Shown: positions 7,569-16,449 of the stretch, piece by piece
Numbering within the stretch: the stretch's first letter is position 1
Layout: every line of letters begins with the position of its first letter
Source of the DNA: Mobilicoccus caccae
GTDB lineage: Bacteria > Actinomycetota > Actinomycetes > Actinomycetales > Dermatophilaceae
DNA length: 64,000 nucleotides
Direction: 5' to 3'
NCBI RefSeq assembly: GCF_030161635.1
Contig: NZ_BSUO01000001.1
Coordinates: 1,593,199-1,657,198 of the forward strand
The notes under the pieces: model-generated
Told to the model about the DNA's origin: nothing
The model's database searches: none
The model's input: the letters and a program-made list of their open reading frames with translations, nothing else
Position numbers and translations under genes: made by a program

Positions 7569-9452
7569 GTGAGCATAGGGCCGATGGGTGGCAACTGGTC
7601 GACCATGAGGTCGTTCTCGCGTGACCGCATGAAGGGTGCGCGGCTGAAGGAGGGCACCGCCTCCCGCATCGTGGGCTACTCGCGTCCCTACAGCGGGCTC
7701 ATCGCGTTCTTCGTGTGCGTGGTGATCGTGTCGGCGGGGCTCGTCGTCGCGACACCGCTGCTGCTCAAGAGCATCGTCGACGACGGCGTGCTCGCCCGGG
7801 ACAGCGACCACGTCGTCCGGCTGGCGGCCCTCATCGCCGGGCTGGCCGTCGTCGAGGCCGGGCTGCTCGTCGTCCAGCGGTGGTGCTCCTCGCGCATCGG
7901 TGAGGGTCTCATCTACGACCTGCGCACCCAGGTGTTCGGGCACGTGCTGCGCCAACCGATCGCGTTCTTCACCCGCACGCAGACCGGCGCCCTGGTCAAC
8001 CGGCTCAACACCGATGTCATCGGGGCGCAGCAGGCCTTCACCTCGACCCTGTCGGGCGTGGTGAGCAACGTCGTCTCGCTCGTGCTCATCCTCGCGGCGA
8101 TGCTGACCCTGTCCTGGCCGCTCACCCTCGCCTCGCTGCTGCTCGTGCCGTGCTTCGTCATCCCGGCCAAGCTCATGGGTGGCCGGCTGCGGGCACTCAC
8201 CGGTGAGTCGATGAACCTCAACGCCGACCTGGGCACACGGATGACCGAGCGCTTCAACGTCGCCGGTGCACTGCTGGTCAAGCTGTTCGGCCGGCCCGAG
8301 GACGAGCGCGCGGAGTACGCGGTGCGGGCGCGGCGGGTCCGCGACATCGGTGTGCGGATCGCGCTGAACCGGTCGATCTTCCTCACCGCACTGACCCTGG
8401 TGGCCTCCCTCGCGACCGCGTTCGTCTACGGCGTCGGTGGTGTCCTCGCGGTGGAAGGGCGGCTGACCGTCGGGACGCTGCTGGCCCTGACGGCGCTGCT
8501 CGCGCGGCTGTACGGCCCCCTGACGGCCCTGGCGAACGTGCGGGTCGACGTCATGACGGCGCTGGTCTCGTTCGAGCGGGTCTTCGAGGTGCTCGACCTG
8601 CAGCCGCTCGTGCGGGAAAGCCCGGACGCCGTGACGTTGCCGACCGGGCCGCTGTCGGTCGACCTCGATCACGTCACGTTCTCCTACCCCGGCGCCGACG
8701 AGATCTCGCTCGCGTCGCTGGAGTCGACGGCGACCGGCGACCGCGAGCGGGGCGAGAGCGTCCTGCGCGACGTCTCCTTCCACGCCGGGGCGGGTGAGCT
8801 CATGGCGCTGGTCGGCCCCAGCGGTGCCGGCAAGACCACGGTGACCAGCCTCATCGCCCGTCTCTACGACCCGGATTCGGGCGTGGTGCGCATCGGCGGG
8901 CACGACCTGCGCGACGTCTCGTTCGCCTCGCTGCGCGAGAGTGTCGGCGTCGTCACACAGGACGCCCACCTCTTCCACGACACGATCCGGGCCAACTTCG
9001 CCTACGCGCGCCCGGACGCGACCGACGCCCAGATCGTCGAGGCGCTGCGGGCCGCCCACATCTGGGATCTCGTCGAGCGTCTTCCGAACGGCCTGGACAC
9101 CGTCGTCGGCGACCGGGGCCACCGCCTGTCCGGGGGTGAGAAGCAGCGCATCGCGATCGCACGCCTGCTGCTCAAGAGCCCGGGGGTCGTCATCCTCGAC
9201 GAGGCCACGGCCCACCTCGACAGCGAGTCCGAGGTCGCGGTGCAGCGCGCCCTCGACGCGGCACTGGCCGGGCGGACGGCGATCGTCATCGCCCACCGGC
9301 TCTCGACGGTGCGCGCGGCCGATCACATCCTCGTCGTCGACGACGGGCAGGTCGTCGAGGCGGGGGACCACGCGACCCTGCTCGCCAAGGGTGGCCTGTA
9401 CGCCGATCTGCACGAGACCCAGTTCGCCACCCCCACGAACAGGACGCGCTGA
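7569..9452 (+). CDS. ABC transporter, fused permease and ATPase (exporter type)
   Basis: Half-size ABC exporter of 627 residues: an N-terminal membrane domain with about six helices (residues 30-330, for example LIAFFVCVVIVSAGLVVATPL) followed by an ATPase domain. Walker A is GPSGAGKTT, the Q-loop is VGVVTQDAHLFHDTI, the signature is LSGGEKQRIAIARLLL and Walker B is VVILDEATAHLDSES, then the switch His in IAHRLSTV. It should work as a homodimer exporting a lipid, drug or peptide; the substrate is unknown. GTG at 7569 is preceded by AAGGTGAGG. The glycosyltransferase gene starts 17 bases after the stop, so the two may be co-transcribed and concern the same glycosylated or lipid product. Confidence 0.92.
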   Translation: MSIGPMGGNWSTMRSFSRDRMKGARLKEGTASRIVGYSRPYSGLIAFFVCVVIVSAGLVVATPLLLKSIVDDGVLARDSDHVVRLAALIAGLAVVEAGLLVVQRWCSSRIGEGLIYDLRTQVFGHVLRQPIAFFTRTQTGALVNRLNTDVIGAQQAFTSTLSGVVSNVVSLVLILAAMLTLSWPLTLASLLLVPCFVIPAKLMGGRLRALTGESMNLNADLGTRMTERFNVAGALLVKLFGRPEDERAEYAVRARRVRDIGVRIALNRSIFLTALTLVASLATAFVYGVGGVLAVEGRLTVGTLLALTALLARLYGPLTALANVRVDVMTALVSFERVFEVLDLQPLVRESPDAVTLPTGPLSVDLDHVTFSYPGADEISLASLESTATGDRERGESVLRDVSFHAGAGELMALVGPSGAGKTTVTSLIARLYDPDSGVVRIGGHDLRDVSFASLRESVGVVTQDAHLFHDTIRANFAYARPDATDAQIVEALRAAHIWDLVERLPNGLDTVVGDRGHRLSGGEKQRIAIARLLLKSPGVVILDEATAHLDSESEVAVQRALDAALAGRTAIVIAHRLSTVRAADHILVVDDGQVVEAGDHATLLAKGGLYADLHETQFATPTNRTR

Positions 9453-9468
9453 TGCGGGAGGGCGCGAC

Positions 9469-10725
9469 GTGAGCCACGTCCTGCTCGCCACGACACCGTT
9501 CGCGGGGCACCAACCCCCGCTGCTGGGTCTGGCCCGCGAGCTCGTCGGCGACGGGCATCGGGTGACCTACTACACCGGCGCGCGGTTCGGAGAGCGGGCC
9601 GAGGCGGTGGGCGCGACCTGGCTGCCGTGGGTCGAGGCGAAGGATTTCGACGACACCGACCTTGCGGCGGCCTTCCCGACGATGCGCACCGACGCGAGCC
9701 CGGCGGCGATGTTCTCCAGCTTCGAACAGCTCTTCTTCGGGACCGCTCCCGGCCAGCTCCGCGATCTGCTCCGCCTCCACGCCACCGATCCGGTCGACGT
9801 CGTCGTCAACGAACTGACCTGTGTCGGCGGCGGCTTCCTCCACGAGGCGGCCGGCGTGCCGTGGGCCTCCTTCTCGTTGTCGCCCCTGCCGCTGGCGAGT
9901 CGGCACCTCCCGCCGAGCGGGCTGCCGGTGCGCCCCGGCCGGGGCCCGATCGGACGTGGGCGCGACGCCGCACTTCGTGCCCTGGTCCGGGCCACGCTGG
10001 GGCGGCGGTTCCGCGATCTCATCAACGTCGCCCGCACCCGGGCCGGCCTCGCCCCGACCTCGCAGCTCGCGTTCGACTCACTCTGCTCGCCCACGCTGCT
10101 CCTCGGCCAGGGCGTGCCGAGCCTGGAGTACCGGCGCCCCGACCTGCCCGGCCACGTGCACCTCGTGGGCGACACCGCCGCCGGCACGCGCGCGGCCTCG
10201 GGTGCGCCCTCCTGGCTGCAGGACCTGGACCCCGGCCGTCCGATCGTGCACGTGACGTCGGGCACCCTGGGCCTGCCCGGCTTCGACCTCGTGGGTGCCG
10301 CGGTGGCGGCCCTGGCGGAGACACCGGCCCAGGTCGTCGTGTCGGGTGATCCGGCCCTTGTGCCCGCCGCGGCGAACGTGGTGGCGCCGGGCTGGGTGCC
10401 GCACGACCTGCTCCTCCCGCGCACCGCGGTCATGATCACCAACGGCGGCTACGGCGCGGTGTCGTCCGCGCTGGCCCACGGGGTGCCGCTGGTCGTCGTT
10501 CCCGGAGCGCAGGACAAACCCGAGGTCGCCCGTCGAGTCGCCTGGTCGGGTGCCGGCCTCGACATCGGTGGCCGGCCGTCACCGGCGCGACTGCGACGAG
10601 CGGTCGAACGGTGCGTCGGGGATTCTCCCCAGCGACGCCGCGCCCACGAGGTCGCCGCCGAGTTCCACCGCGCCGGCGGAGCTCGCCGGGCTGCCGACCT
10701 CGTCACGACCCTCGCCAGACCGTGA
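9469..10725 (+). CDS. Glycosyltransferase, UGT/MGT-like (GT-B fold)
   Basis: Glycosyltransferase of 418 residues related to macrolide and lipid glycosyltransferases. The N-terminal domain starts VSHVLLATTPFAGHQPPLLG, the typical acceptor-side nucleotide fold, and the C-terminal donor-binding motif is TNGGYGAVSSALAHGVPLVVVP, near residues 326-347. The GTG start at 9469 has GGGAGGG about 7 bases upstream. It closely follows the ABC exporter gene, so a shared role in making and exporting a glycosylated small molecule or modifying a drug is plausible but unproven. It converges with the SURF1 gene 23 bases downstream. Confidence 0.87.
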   Translation: MSHVLLATTPFAGHQPPLLGLARELVGDGHRVTYYTGARFGERAEAVGATWLPWVEAKDFDDTDLAAAFPTMRTDASPAAMFSSFEQLFFGTAPGQLRDLLRLHATDPVDVVVNELTCVGGGFLHEAAGVPWASFSLSPLPLASRHLPPSGLPVRPGRGPIGRGRDAALRALVRATLGRRFRDLINVARTRAGLAPTSQLAFDSLCSPTLLLGQGVPSLEYRRPDLPGHVHLVGDTAAGTRAASGAPSWLQDLDPGRPIVHVTSGTLGLPGFDLVGAAVAALAETPAQVVVSGDPALVPAAANVVAPGWVPHDLLLPRTAVMITNGGYGAVSSALAHGVPLVVVPGAQDKPEVARRVAWSGAGLDIGGRPSPARLRRAVERCVGDSPQRRRAHEVAAEFHRAGGARRAADLVTTLARP

Positions 10726-10748
10726 TCGTGTGCCGTGCACCCGACCCC

Positions 10749-11617
10749 TCAGCCGTCCTCCTCGTCCCAGATGCGCACCTTCTTGGGCTTCTTCGGCTTC
10801 GACCGCCTGGTCGCGCCGGCGCTGGCCAGAGGGCGACCGTCCCCCTCACGCCCGGAGTCGCCGTCCACGCCGTCCGGTTCGCCCTCGGTGAGTTCCTCGT
10901 ACTCGCGCCGCGCGTAGACGAACACGAGGACGAACCCGACCGGTGAGGCGCCCCACCACTGGAGTGCGTACGCGAAGTGGGGGCCGGTGTCGGTCGAGGG
11001 CGGGATCAGTGGCTGCGGACGGGCGGGAGTGGCGCCGTCGGCGGTGCGTTCCTGGTCGAGCACGAGGTAGGCGGGTCGCAGCGTCAGCCCCGTCGCCGCC
11101 GAGGCGGCACGCAGGTCGATGGAGGCGAGTTGGCCCGCAGGCATGTCGCGGTCGAGCTGCGCCTCGCCCTGGCGCAGCCACCCGATCACCCGGACCTGCC
11201 CGGAGGGCGCGGGCGGCACGTCGGGCAGCAGGTCGGCGCGCTCGGCGTTCGGCGCCCACCCGCGGTCGACGAGCACGGCGTCACCCCCGGCAGCACGAGG
11301 GGGTCGAGCACCTCGAAGCCGTACGCGACGTTCTGCGGCCGGTTGCGCACCATCTGCCGGGCGTCGGCCGCGTAGGTGCCGGTGACCTCGACGCGGCGCC
11401 ACACCTGATCCTCGGGCAGCGGCGGTGACCCGGCGGGCAGCACCTGATCCAGCGGTACCGGCTCGGCCGTGTAGTGGCTATGCACGAGGTCGGCGTGGTA
11501 CTGCCGGTCCTCGTACCGCCCGTACTGCCAACGCCCGAGGAAGAGGCAGGCGACGAAGAAGACCGCGGCCGCGCAGAGCGCCATCAGCCAGCGACGCGTG
11601 AACAGGACCCGGACCAC
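10749..11617 (-). CDS. SURF1 family protein (cytochrome oxidase assembly), apparent frameshift
   Basis: Membrane protein linked to assembly of heme-copper cytochrome c oxidase. Two transmembrane helices flank an extracellular domain: the first near residues 9-28 (WLMALCAAAVFFVACLFLG), the second near residues 215-235 (FAYALQWWGASPVGFVLVFVY). Family motifs are GRWQYGRYEDRQ, WRRVEVTGTY and VLVDRGWAPN. The frame breaks at the C-run 11284-11288, between DPLVLPG and GDAVLVDRGW. Adding one base restores a 289-residue protein of normal length. The tail is highly basic (KPKKPKKVRIW). It is divergent from moaA. Confidence 0.85.
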
Positions 11618-11666
11618 CCGTTCACGCTAGCGCCCGGGCCGCCTCGGCCCCGGCGCGCCCTGAGGT

Positions 11667-11672
11667 TAGGCT
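11667..11672 (+). promoter_or_regulatory. -10 box for moaA, leaderless
   Basis: TAGGCT ends 7 bases before the moaA ATG at 11680 with no ribosome-binding site between, as expected for a leaderless transcript. Confidence 0.5.
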
Positions 11673-11679
11673 GTTTCAC

Positions 11680-12801
11680 ATGGTCCAGGGCGGAAGAAAC
11701 GACGTCGGGACGCCGGAGTCCACGCCGCAGGCGGGATCGGCGACGTCCCTCCCGTGGCCCGCGCCGCGTCCGGCGCAGGCCGAGTCGCCCGACGCCGGCT
11801 CCGAGCCCCCGGCGCGGCACGACCTCGTCGACACCTTCGGGCGGGTGGCCCGCGACCTGCGGGTCTCCCTCACCGATCACTGCAACCTGCGCTGCACCTA
11901 CTGCATGCCCGCCGAGGGTCTGGAGTGGATGGCCAAGCCGCAGATGCTCACCGACGAGGAACTGCTCCGGCTGGTCTCCATCTTCGTGGGGCTCGGCATT
12001 GAACAGGTCCGTCTCACCGGCGGCGAACCGATCCTGCGCAAGGGGCTGGTCGACCTCGTCGCCGGGATCGCGGCGCTGCCCGATCGTCCGCGGATCGCCA
12101 TGACCAGCAACGGCATCGGGCTCGCCCGGCTGGCAGCTCCCCTGGCGCAGGCCGGTCTGGACCGGGTGAACATCTCCCTGGACACCACCGACCGCGAGCT
12201 CTTCCGCACCCTCTCGCGCCGCGACCGCTTCGACGACGTCGTGGCCGGACTCGCCGCGGCGGCGGAGGCGGGGCTGACCCCGGTCAAGGTCAACGCGGTC
12301 GTCATGCGCGGGGTCAATGACGCCGGCGTACCCGACCTGCTCGAGTTCTGCCTCGAGCGCGGTTACGAGCTCCGGTTCATCGAGCAGATGCCCCTGGACG
12401 CCCAGCACGGCTGGGACCGCGCGCAGATGATCACGGCCGACGAGATCCGCGAGCGCCTCGGCGCACGGTTCACGTTGTCGCCGGTGGCGGCGCGGGGGAG
12501 TGCGCCTGCCGAGCGCTTCCTCGTCGACGGCGGTCCGGCGACCGTCGGCATCATCGCCAGCGTCACCGCACCGTTCTGCGCTGCCTGCGACCGGGTCCGG
12601 CTGACGGCGGACGGGATGGTGCGCAACTGCCTGTTCTCCCGCGGGGAGGTCGATCTGCGCGGGCCGATGCGCGACGGCGCGAGCGACCGCGACCTCGTGC
12701 GACTCATCCGCGGAGAGATGTGGCGCAAGGCGCGCGGACACGGCATCGGCAAGCCCGACTTCACCCAGCCGGCGCGCCCGATGTCCGCCATCGGCGGCTG
12801 A
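11680..12801 (+). CDS. moaA: GTP 3',8-cyclase MoaA
   Basis: Radical SAM enzyme of 373 residues that begins molybdenum cofactor synthesis by converting GTP to 3',8-cyclo-7,8-dihydro-GTP. The SAM [4Fe-4S] motif CNLRCTYC is at about residues 68-75; the second cluster is bound by the C-terminal PFCAACDRVRLTADGMVRNC. LTGGEPILRKG is the SAM-contact strand and the protein ends in the essential double glycine (SAIGG). An N-terminal extension of about 50 Pro/Ala-rich residues precedes the core; the ATG at 11680 is supported by the TAGGCT box. No other moa gene is nearby. Four inverted and direct copies of a short repeat follow the stop. Confidence 0.95.
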   Translation: MVQGGRNDVGTPESTPQAGSATSLPWPAPRPAQAESPDAGSEPPARHDLVDTFGRVARDLRVSLTDHCNLRCTYCMPAEGLEWMAKPQMLTDEELLRLVSIFVGLGIEQVRLTGGEPILRKGLVDLVAGIAALPDRPRIAMTSNGIGLARLAAPLAQAGLDRVNISLDTTDRELFRTLSRRDRFDDVVAGLAAAAEAGLTPVKVNAVVMRGVNDAGVPDLLEFCLERGYELRFIEQMPLDAQHGWDRAQMITADEIRERLGARFTLSPVAARGSAPAERFLVDGGPATVGIIASVTAPFCAACDRVRLTADGMVRNCLFSRGEVDLRGPMRDGASDRDLVRLIRGEMWRKARGHGIGKPDFTQPARPMSAIGG

Positions 12802-12848
12802 CGCGACCCACCCGATCCGCTCCGCTCCGACTCACCCCGTTTCTCCTG

Positions 12849-12908
12849 AGACAGCAGGTGAGGGCGAGACAGCAGGGCGTGCGCGGCTGTCTCGGACGTC
12901 TCCTGCTG
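12849..12908. repeat. Short repeat cluster after moaA, with terminator-like hairpin
   Basis: GAGACAGCAGG occurs twice in direct orientation (12849-12859 and 12867-12877). Inverted partners GCTGTCTCG (12887-12895) and CCTGCTG (about 12902-12908) follow. CGAGACAGC (12866-12874) and GCTGTCTCG form a 9-bp stem that could end moaA and the convergent DUF3099 gene. The duplicated arm is unusual for a simple terminator. Confidence 0.55.
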
Positions 12909-12951
12909 TTCGAGGTGGATCGGGGCGCGGATGCTGGTCGGCGGGGCACCG

Positions 12952-13296
12952 TCAGTCTTGCCGACCCCCGTGGGGGTTCTCGTCCCAGTCGTGGGAGCCG
13001 TGCGGCGCGGTGATCATCCTCGGCGCGACCGCTTCGTGGTCGTACACGTGTGTGCGACGGTCGACGCGGTTGGCGAACACCACGGCCGGGTAGGGCAGCA
13101 CGGCCGCGGCGGCGATGCAGATGAACGCACCGGGTTGCCAGGGGACCGCCGTGACGAACAGGCCCGCGAGCAGGAAGCAGACCGTGCGGATCGTCATCGA
13201 GATCGTGTAGGTGCGCATGCGCTTGCGCTGATCCTCGGCCTGGGACCGCGGCAGATCGGAGATCGAGTGCACGTGCTCCGGAACCCGCCTGGACAT
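12952..13296 (-). CDS. DUF3099 family small membrane protein
   Basis: Protein of 114 residues with the DUF3099 pattern found across actinobacteria: a short basic cytoplasmic start (RRVPEHVHSISDLPRSQAED, RKRMRTYTISM), two adjacent transmembrane helices (about residues 36-53 and 56-75) and a polar His-rich tail. The segment RMRTYTISMTIRTVCFL leading into the first helix is the family's best-conserved part. Function is unknown. It is divergent from fabG with 154 bases between the starts, and convergent with moaA. Confidence 0.8.
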   Translation of the reverse strand: MSRRVPEHVHSISDLPRSQAEDQRKRMRTYTISMTIRTVCFLLAGLFVTAVPWQPGAFICIAAAAVLPYPAVVFANRVDRRTHVYDHEAVAPRMITAPHGSHDWDENPHGGRQD

Positions 13297-13450
13297 GCGG
13301 ACGAGTCTACGCCCGCGCGCGCCCGAAGGCTCCTGGGCCGCGGGCCGATCAACCTACTGGCCGGTCACGGCGGGGTAGGTGCGCCAACGGGCTCCGTCGT
13401 GCATTAGGTTCATGAGCTGCACCACCCCGCGCCGCCGATAGGAGCCCTGC

Positions 13451-14170
13451 ATGACCGACCCCACGCCCCGCCCCGTTCTCGTCACCGGAGGCAACCGGGG
13501 GATCGGCCTCGCCATCGCCTCGACGCTGCGCGACGCGGGCCACCCGGTCGTGGTGGGGTCGCGCTCGGGCGAGGCCCCCGACGGCCTGCCCGCCGTCGCG
13601 CTCGACGTGACGGACACGGCCAGTGTGGACGCCGCCTTCACCGAGGCGGAGAAGATCGTCGGCGCCCCCATGGGCGCGCTCGTGGCCAACGCCGGCATCA
13701 CCAAGGACCAGCTGCTCATGCGGATGAGCGATGCGGACATCGACAGCGTCCTGGACACCAACCTCGTGGGCGCCATCCGGTGCGCGCGCCGCGCGACCAA
13801 GAGCATGCTCCGCGCCAAGAGCGGCCGGATCGTCCTCATGTCGAGCGTCGTGGGCCTCTACGGCTCGCCCGGGCAGGTCAACTACGCGGCGAGCAAGGCC
13901 GGTCTGGTCGGCGTCGCCCGCTCGCTCACCCGCGAGCTGGGTGGTCGGCGCATCACCACCAACGTCGTGGCGCCGGGGTACATCGACACCGCCATGACCG
14001 AGGACCTTCCCGAGGACCTCAAGACCACCTACCGGGGGATCATCCCCGCCGGCCGGTTCGGGGAGGTGTCCGAGGTGGCGGCGGCCGTCCGCTTCCTCCT
14101 CTCCGACGACGCGTCCTACGTCTCCGGCGCCGTCATCCCGGTCGACGGCGGCCTCGGCATGGGGCACTGA
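13451..14170 (+). CDS. fabG: 3-oxoacyl-[acyl-carrier-protein] reductase FabG
   Basis: Short-chain dehydrogenase of 239 residues that reduces 3-oxoacyl-ACP with NADPH in fatty-acid elongation. The cofactor motif TGGNRGIGLA is at residues 12-21, the NAG motif in VANAGITKDQLL, and the Ser/Tyr/Lys catalytic set in MSSVVGLYGSPGQVNYAASKAG. It ends VDGGLGMGH, like mycobacterial MabA and other actinobacterial FabG. AGGAG precedes the ATG by about 7 bases; a TAGGTT box near 13404 may be the promoter. The inhA-type fabI gene follows after 47 bases, the same fabG-inhA order as in mycobacteria, so this is an FAS-II reductase pair. Confidence 0.95.
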   Translation: MTDPTPRPVLVTGGNRGIGLAIASTLRDAGHPVVVGSRSGEAPDGLPAVALDVTDTASVDAAFTEAEKIVGAPMGALVANAGITKDQLLMRMSDADIDSVLDTNLVGAIRCARRATKSMLRAKSGRIVLMSSVVGLYGSPGQVNYAASKAGLVGVARSLTRELGGRRITTNVVAPGYIDTAMTEDLPEDLKTTYRGIIPAGRFGEVSEVAAAVRFLLSDDASYVSGAVIPVDGGLGMGH

Positions 14171-14217
14171 AACCCCGCATCATCGTTCCCGACCCGCACC
14201 ACGTCCAAGGAGTCCCC

Positions 14218-14976
14218 ATGCCCCTGCTCGACGGCAAGACGATCCTCGTCACCGGCGTGCTCACCGAGTCCTCGATCGCCTTCCACGTCGCCCGCCTGGC
14301 TCAGGAGCAGGGCGCGAAGGTCGTCCTCACCTCGTTCGGCCGCGCCGCCAAGATCACGACGGCGATCGCCCGGCGCCTGCCCGAGCCGGCCCCGGTGGTC
14401 GAGCTCGACGTGTCCAAGCCGGAGGACTTCGACGCGCTGGCCGAGCGGGTCGGCGAGCACGCCGAGCGCATCGACGGAGTCCTGCACTCCATCGGCTTCG
14501 CGCCGCAGGCCGCGTTCGACTTCATGAACGCCTCGTGGGAGGACGTCGCCCCGGCGATGCAGATCTCCGCCTACTCGCTCAAGGCGCTGTCGGTCGCGTG
14601 CCTGCCGATGATGCAGGAGGGCGGCTCGGTCGTCGGGCTCACCCTGGACGCCTCCATCGCGTGGAGCGGCTACGACTGGATGGGCGTGGCCAAGGCGGCG
14701 TTCGAGTCGACCAGCCGCTACTGCGCACGCGACCTGGGCCCCAAGGGAATCCGCTGCAACCTCGTGGCCGCCGGCCCGATCAGCACCACCGCCGCCAAGA
14801 GCATCCCGGCGTTCTCCAAGTTCGCCGAGTGGGGCGAGCACTCGCCGCTCGGGTGGGACATCTCCGACCCCACGCCGGCCGCCAAGGCCTGTGTCGCGCT
14901 GCTGTCGGACTGGTTCCCCGCCACCACCGGGGAGATCGTCCACGTCGACGGCGGGTTCCACGCGTTCGGCGGCTGA
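14218..14976 (+). CDS. fabI: Enoyl-[acyl-carrier-protein] reductase FabI (InhA-like)
   Basis: NADH-dependent enoyl-ACP reductase of 252 residues that completes each fatty-acid elongation cycle. The N-terminus LLDGKTILVTGVLTESSIAF is the divergent cofactor loop of the FabI class. VLHSIGFAPQ, the catalytic Tyr and Lys in YDWMGVAKAAF and GPISTTAAKSI (substrate loop) match InhA. It ends EIVHVDGGFHAFGG. AAGGAG lies about 7 bases before the ATG. It is probably one operon with fabG. This enzyme class is the target of isoniazid adducts and triclosan. Confidence 0.95.
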   Translation: MPLLDGKTILVTGVLTESSIAFHVARLAQEQGAKVVLTSFGRAAKITTAIARRLPEPAPVVELDVSKPEDFDALAERVGEHAERIDGVLHSIGFAPQAAFDFMNASWEDVAPAMQISAYSLKALSVACLPMMQEGGSVVGLTLDASIAWSGYDWMGVAKAAFESTSRYCARDLGPKGIRCNLVAAGPISTTAAKSIPAFSKFAEWGEHSPLGWDISDPTPAAKACVALLSDWFPATTGEIVHVDGGFHAFGG

Positions 14977-15030
14977 CCGGCGCCTCCCGCGCGGAGCAAC
15001 ACGGCCGCTGTCAGGTCCACATCGTGAAAC

Positions 15031-15088
15031 CCTCACGTGACCAGCGTGGTTCGCCGATAGGACGGTGAAACCCGCCGGTCACGTGAGG
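15031..15088. promoter_or_regulatory. Paired TCACGTGA palindromes upstream of a GNAT gene
   Basis: CCTCACGTGACC (15031-15042) and its exact inverted copy GGTCACGTGAGG (15077-15088) flank 34 bases. Each contains the palindrome TCACGTGA, and both are preceded by GTGAAACCC. The start codon at 15095 follows the second copy by 6 bases. The arrangement fits a dimeric repressor or regulator binding two operators around a promoter, or an mRNA hairpin hiding the ribosome-binding site. No regulator gene is adjacent. Confidence 0.55.
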
Positions 15089-15094
15089 ACCCCT

Positions 15095-15790
15095 ATGTCG
15101 AACGATTCACCGATCTGGACCCCGGCGCGGCATCCGCTGGCCAGGTTCCTGCGGGAGCTCGTGACGGGGACCCGCGCGCCGTACGACGGCGGCTGGATGC
15201 GGGTGACCCCCTGGGCACCCCACATCCAGGGCATCCTCGCCTTTCCGGGCCACGCCATCCTCGCGGTCTCCTACGACCACTCCGAGAACGCCCTGACCGA
15301 GCTCGGCGTCGACGGATTCGGCGGGGCGCACCACCCGCGCGTCATCACGACCCTGGCGAAGAACGGGTGGATCGACACGCTCGACATGCTGCTGCTCGGT
15401 GCCGGTCGCGGCAACGGCAGTGACGACGGAGGCGGGCAGCTCGTCGCCCGCCCCGACCTCGCCCATCACCCGCGCGTCGAGCACGCCAAGCGGATCCGCT
15501 CGGAGATCCAGGTCTACGGCAGCCCCGACCCCGCGGTGCACGACGTCGTCGTCCTCGCCCGCGGCATCGGCGGGCTGCGGGAGATCTCCATCGAACTCGA
15601 CCCCGGCCATCGCGGCCAGGGCCGAGGAACGCGACTGGTCGAGGCGGCGCTGCATTCGGTTCCCGAGAACGAGCTGGTGGTCGTGTGCGTCGCGCCGGCC
15701 AACCTGCCCGCCCTGCGGTGCGCCCAGAAGGCGGGGATGCGGCCCTACGGCACCGTTCAGCTGTTCACCGATCGCCCCGAGCGTCGTTGA
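15095..15790 (+). CDS. GNAT family N-acetyltransferase
   Basis: Predicted acetyl-CoA-dependent N-acetyltransferase of 231 residues. The acetyl-CoA loop is HRGQGRGTRLVEAAL, and the last strand-helix pair ANLPALRCAQKAGMRP is typical of the fold. The N-terminal 130 residues are specific to an actinobacterial subfamily and contain no recognised domain. The ATG at 15095 is chosen over the GTG at 15065 because GTGAGG lies just upstream, although that sequence is itself part of a palindrome. Its last 26 bases overlap the 3' end of convergent serB. The paired palindromes upstream suggest specific regulation. Substrate unknown. Confidence 0.8.
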   Translation: MSNDSPIWTPARHPLARFLRELVTGTRAPYDGGWMRVTPWAPHIQGILAFPGHAILAVSYDHSENALTELGVDGFGGAHHPRVITTLAKNGWIDTLDMLLLGAGRGNGSDDGGGQLVARPDLAHHPRVEHAKRIRSEIQVYGSPDPAVHDVVVLARGIGGLREISIELDPGHRGQGRGTRLVEAALHSVPENELVVVCVAPANLPALRCAQKAGMRPYGTVQLFTDRPERR

Positions 15791-16448
15791 CGTCGTCGGC
15801 CCACGCCTCGACGAGGTCGAGCACCGCGGCCAGCGAGCTGCCGTCGAGGACCTCGTCGGCCTGGGCCTGCACCACCGGCTTGGCGCCGAATGCGATGCCG
15901 AGGCCCGCCGCGGCCATCATGTCGAGGTCGTTCGCGCCGTCGCCGATCGCGACGGTCCGACTCATCGGGATCCCCTCCTGCTCGGCGAAGCGGCGCAACG
16001 CCCGCTCCTTGCCGGCCCGGTCGACGATCTCGCCGTCCACCCGGCCCGTCAGACGTCCCTCGACGACCTCGAGCCGGTTGGCGTGCACGTGCGGAATGCC
16101 GTGGGCGCGGGCGAGCGGCTCGACGATCTCGACGAACCCGCCGGAGACCAACCCCACGGCGTGGCCGCGCCGTGACAACCCCGCGAGGAGCACGTCGGCC
16201 CCGGGCGTCACGCGCACCGCGCGGTACACCTGCTCGAACACGCCCACGTCGAGTCCCTCGAGCGCACGACACCGCGCCCGGAGGCTGTCGGCGAAGTCGA
16301 TCTCGCCACGCATGGCCGCCTCGGTGACCGCGGCCACCTCGGCCTCGCGACCGGCGTGACCGGCGAGCAGCTCGATGACCTCCTCACGGATGAACGTCGA
16401 GTCGACGTCCATCACGACCAGCAGTCGAGGGTGATCGGAGCCCGCCAC
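15765..16448 (-). CDS. serB: Phosphoserine phosphatase SerB
   Basis: HAD-superfamily phosphatase for the last step of serine synthesis. The nucleophile motif is VVMDVDSTFI, followed by LVSGGFVEIV (motif II Ser) and IGDGANDLDMM (motif IV aspartates); the cap residues AVTEAAMRGEIDF match SerB. It lacks the N-terminal ACT domain of mycobacterial SerB2. Two starts are possible: GTG at 16448, two bases after the glgC stop and just before the domain, or GTG at 16490 overlapping glgC. I prefer 16448 because the extra residues carry no conserved pattern. It lies downstream of glgC on the same strand and overlaps the convergent GNAT gene. Confidence 0.9.
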   Translation of the reverse strand: MAGSDHPRLLVVMDVDSTFIREEVIELLAGHAGREAEVAAVTEAAMRGEIDFADSLRARCRALEGLDVGVFEQVYRAVRVTPGADVLLAGLSRRGHAVGLVSGGFVEIVEPLARAHGIPHVHANRLEVVEGRLTGRVDGEIVDRAGKERALRRFAEQEGIPMSRTVAIGDGANDLDMMAAAGLGIAFGAKPVVQAQADEVLDGSSLAAVLDLVEAWADDVNDARGDR

Positions 16449-16449
16449 G

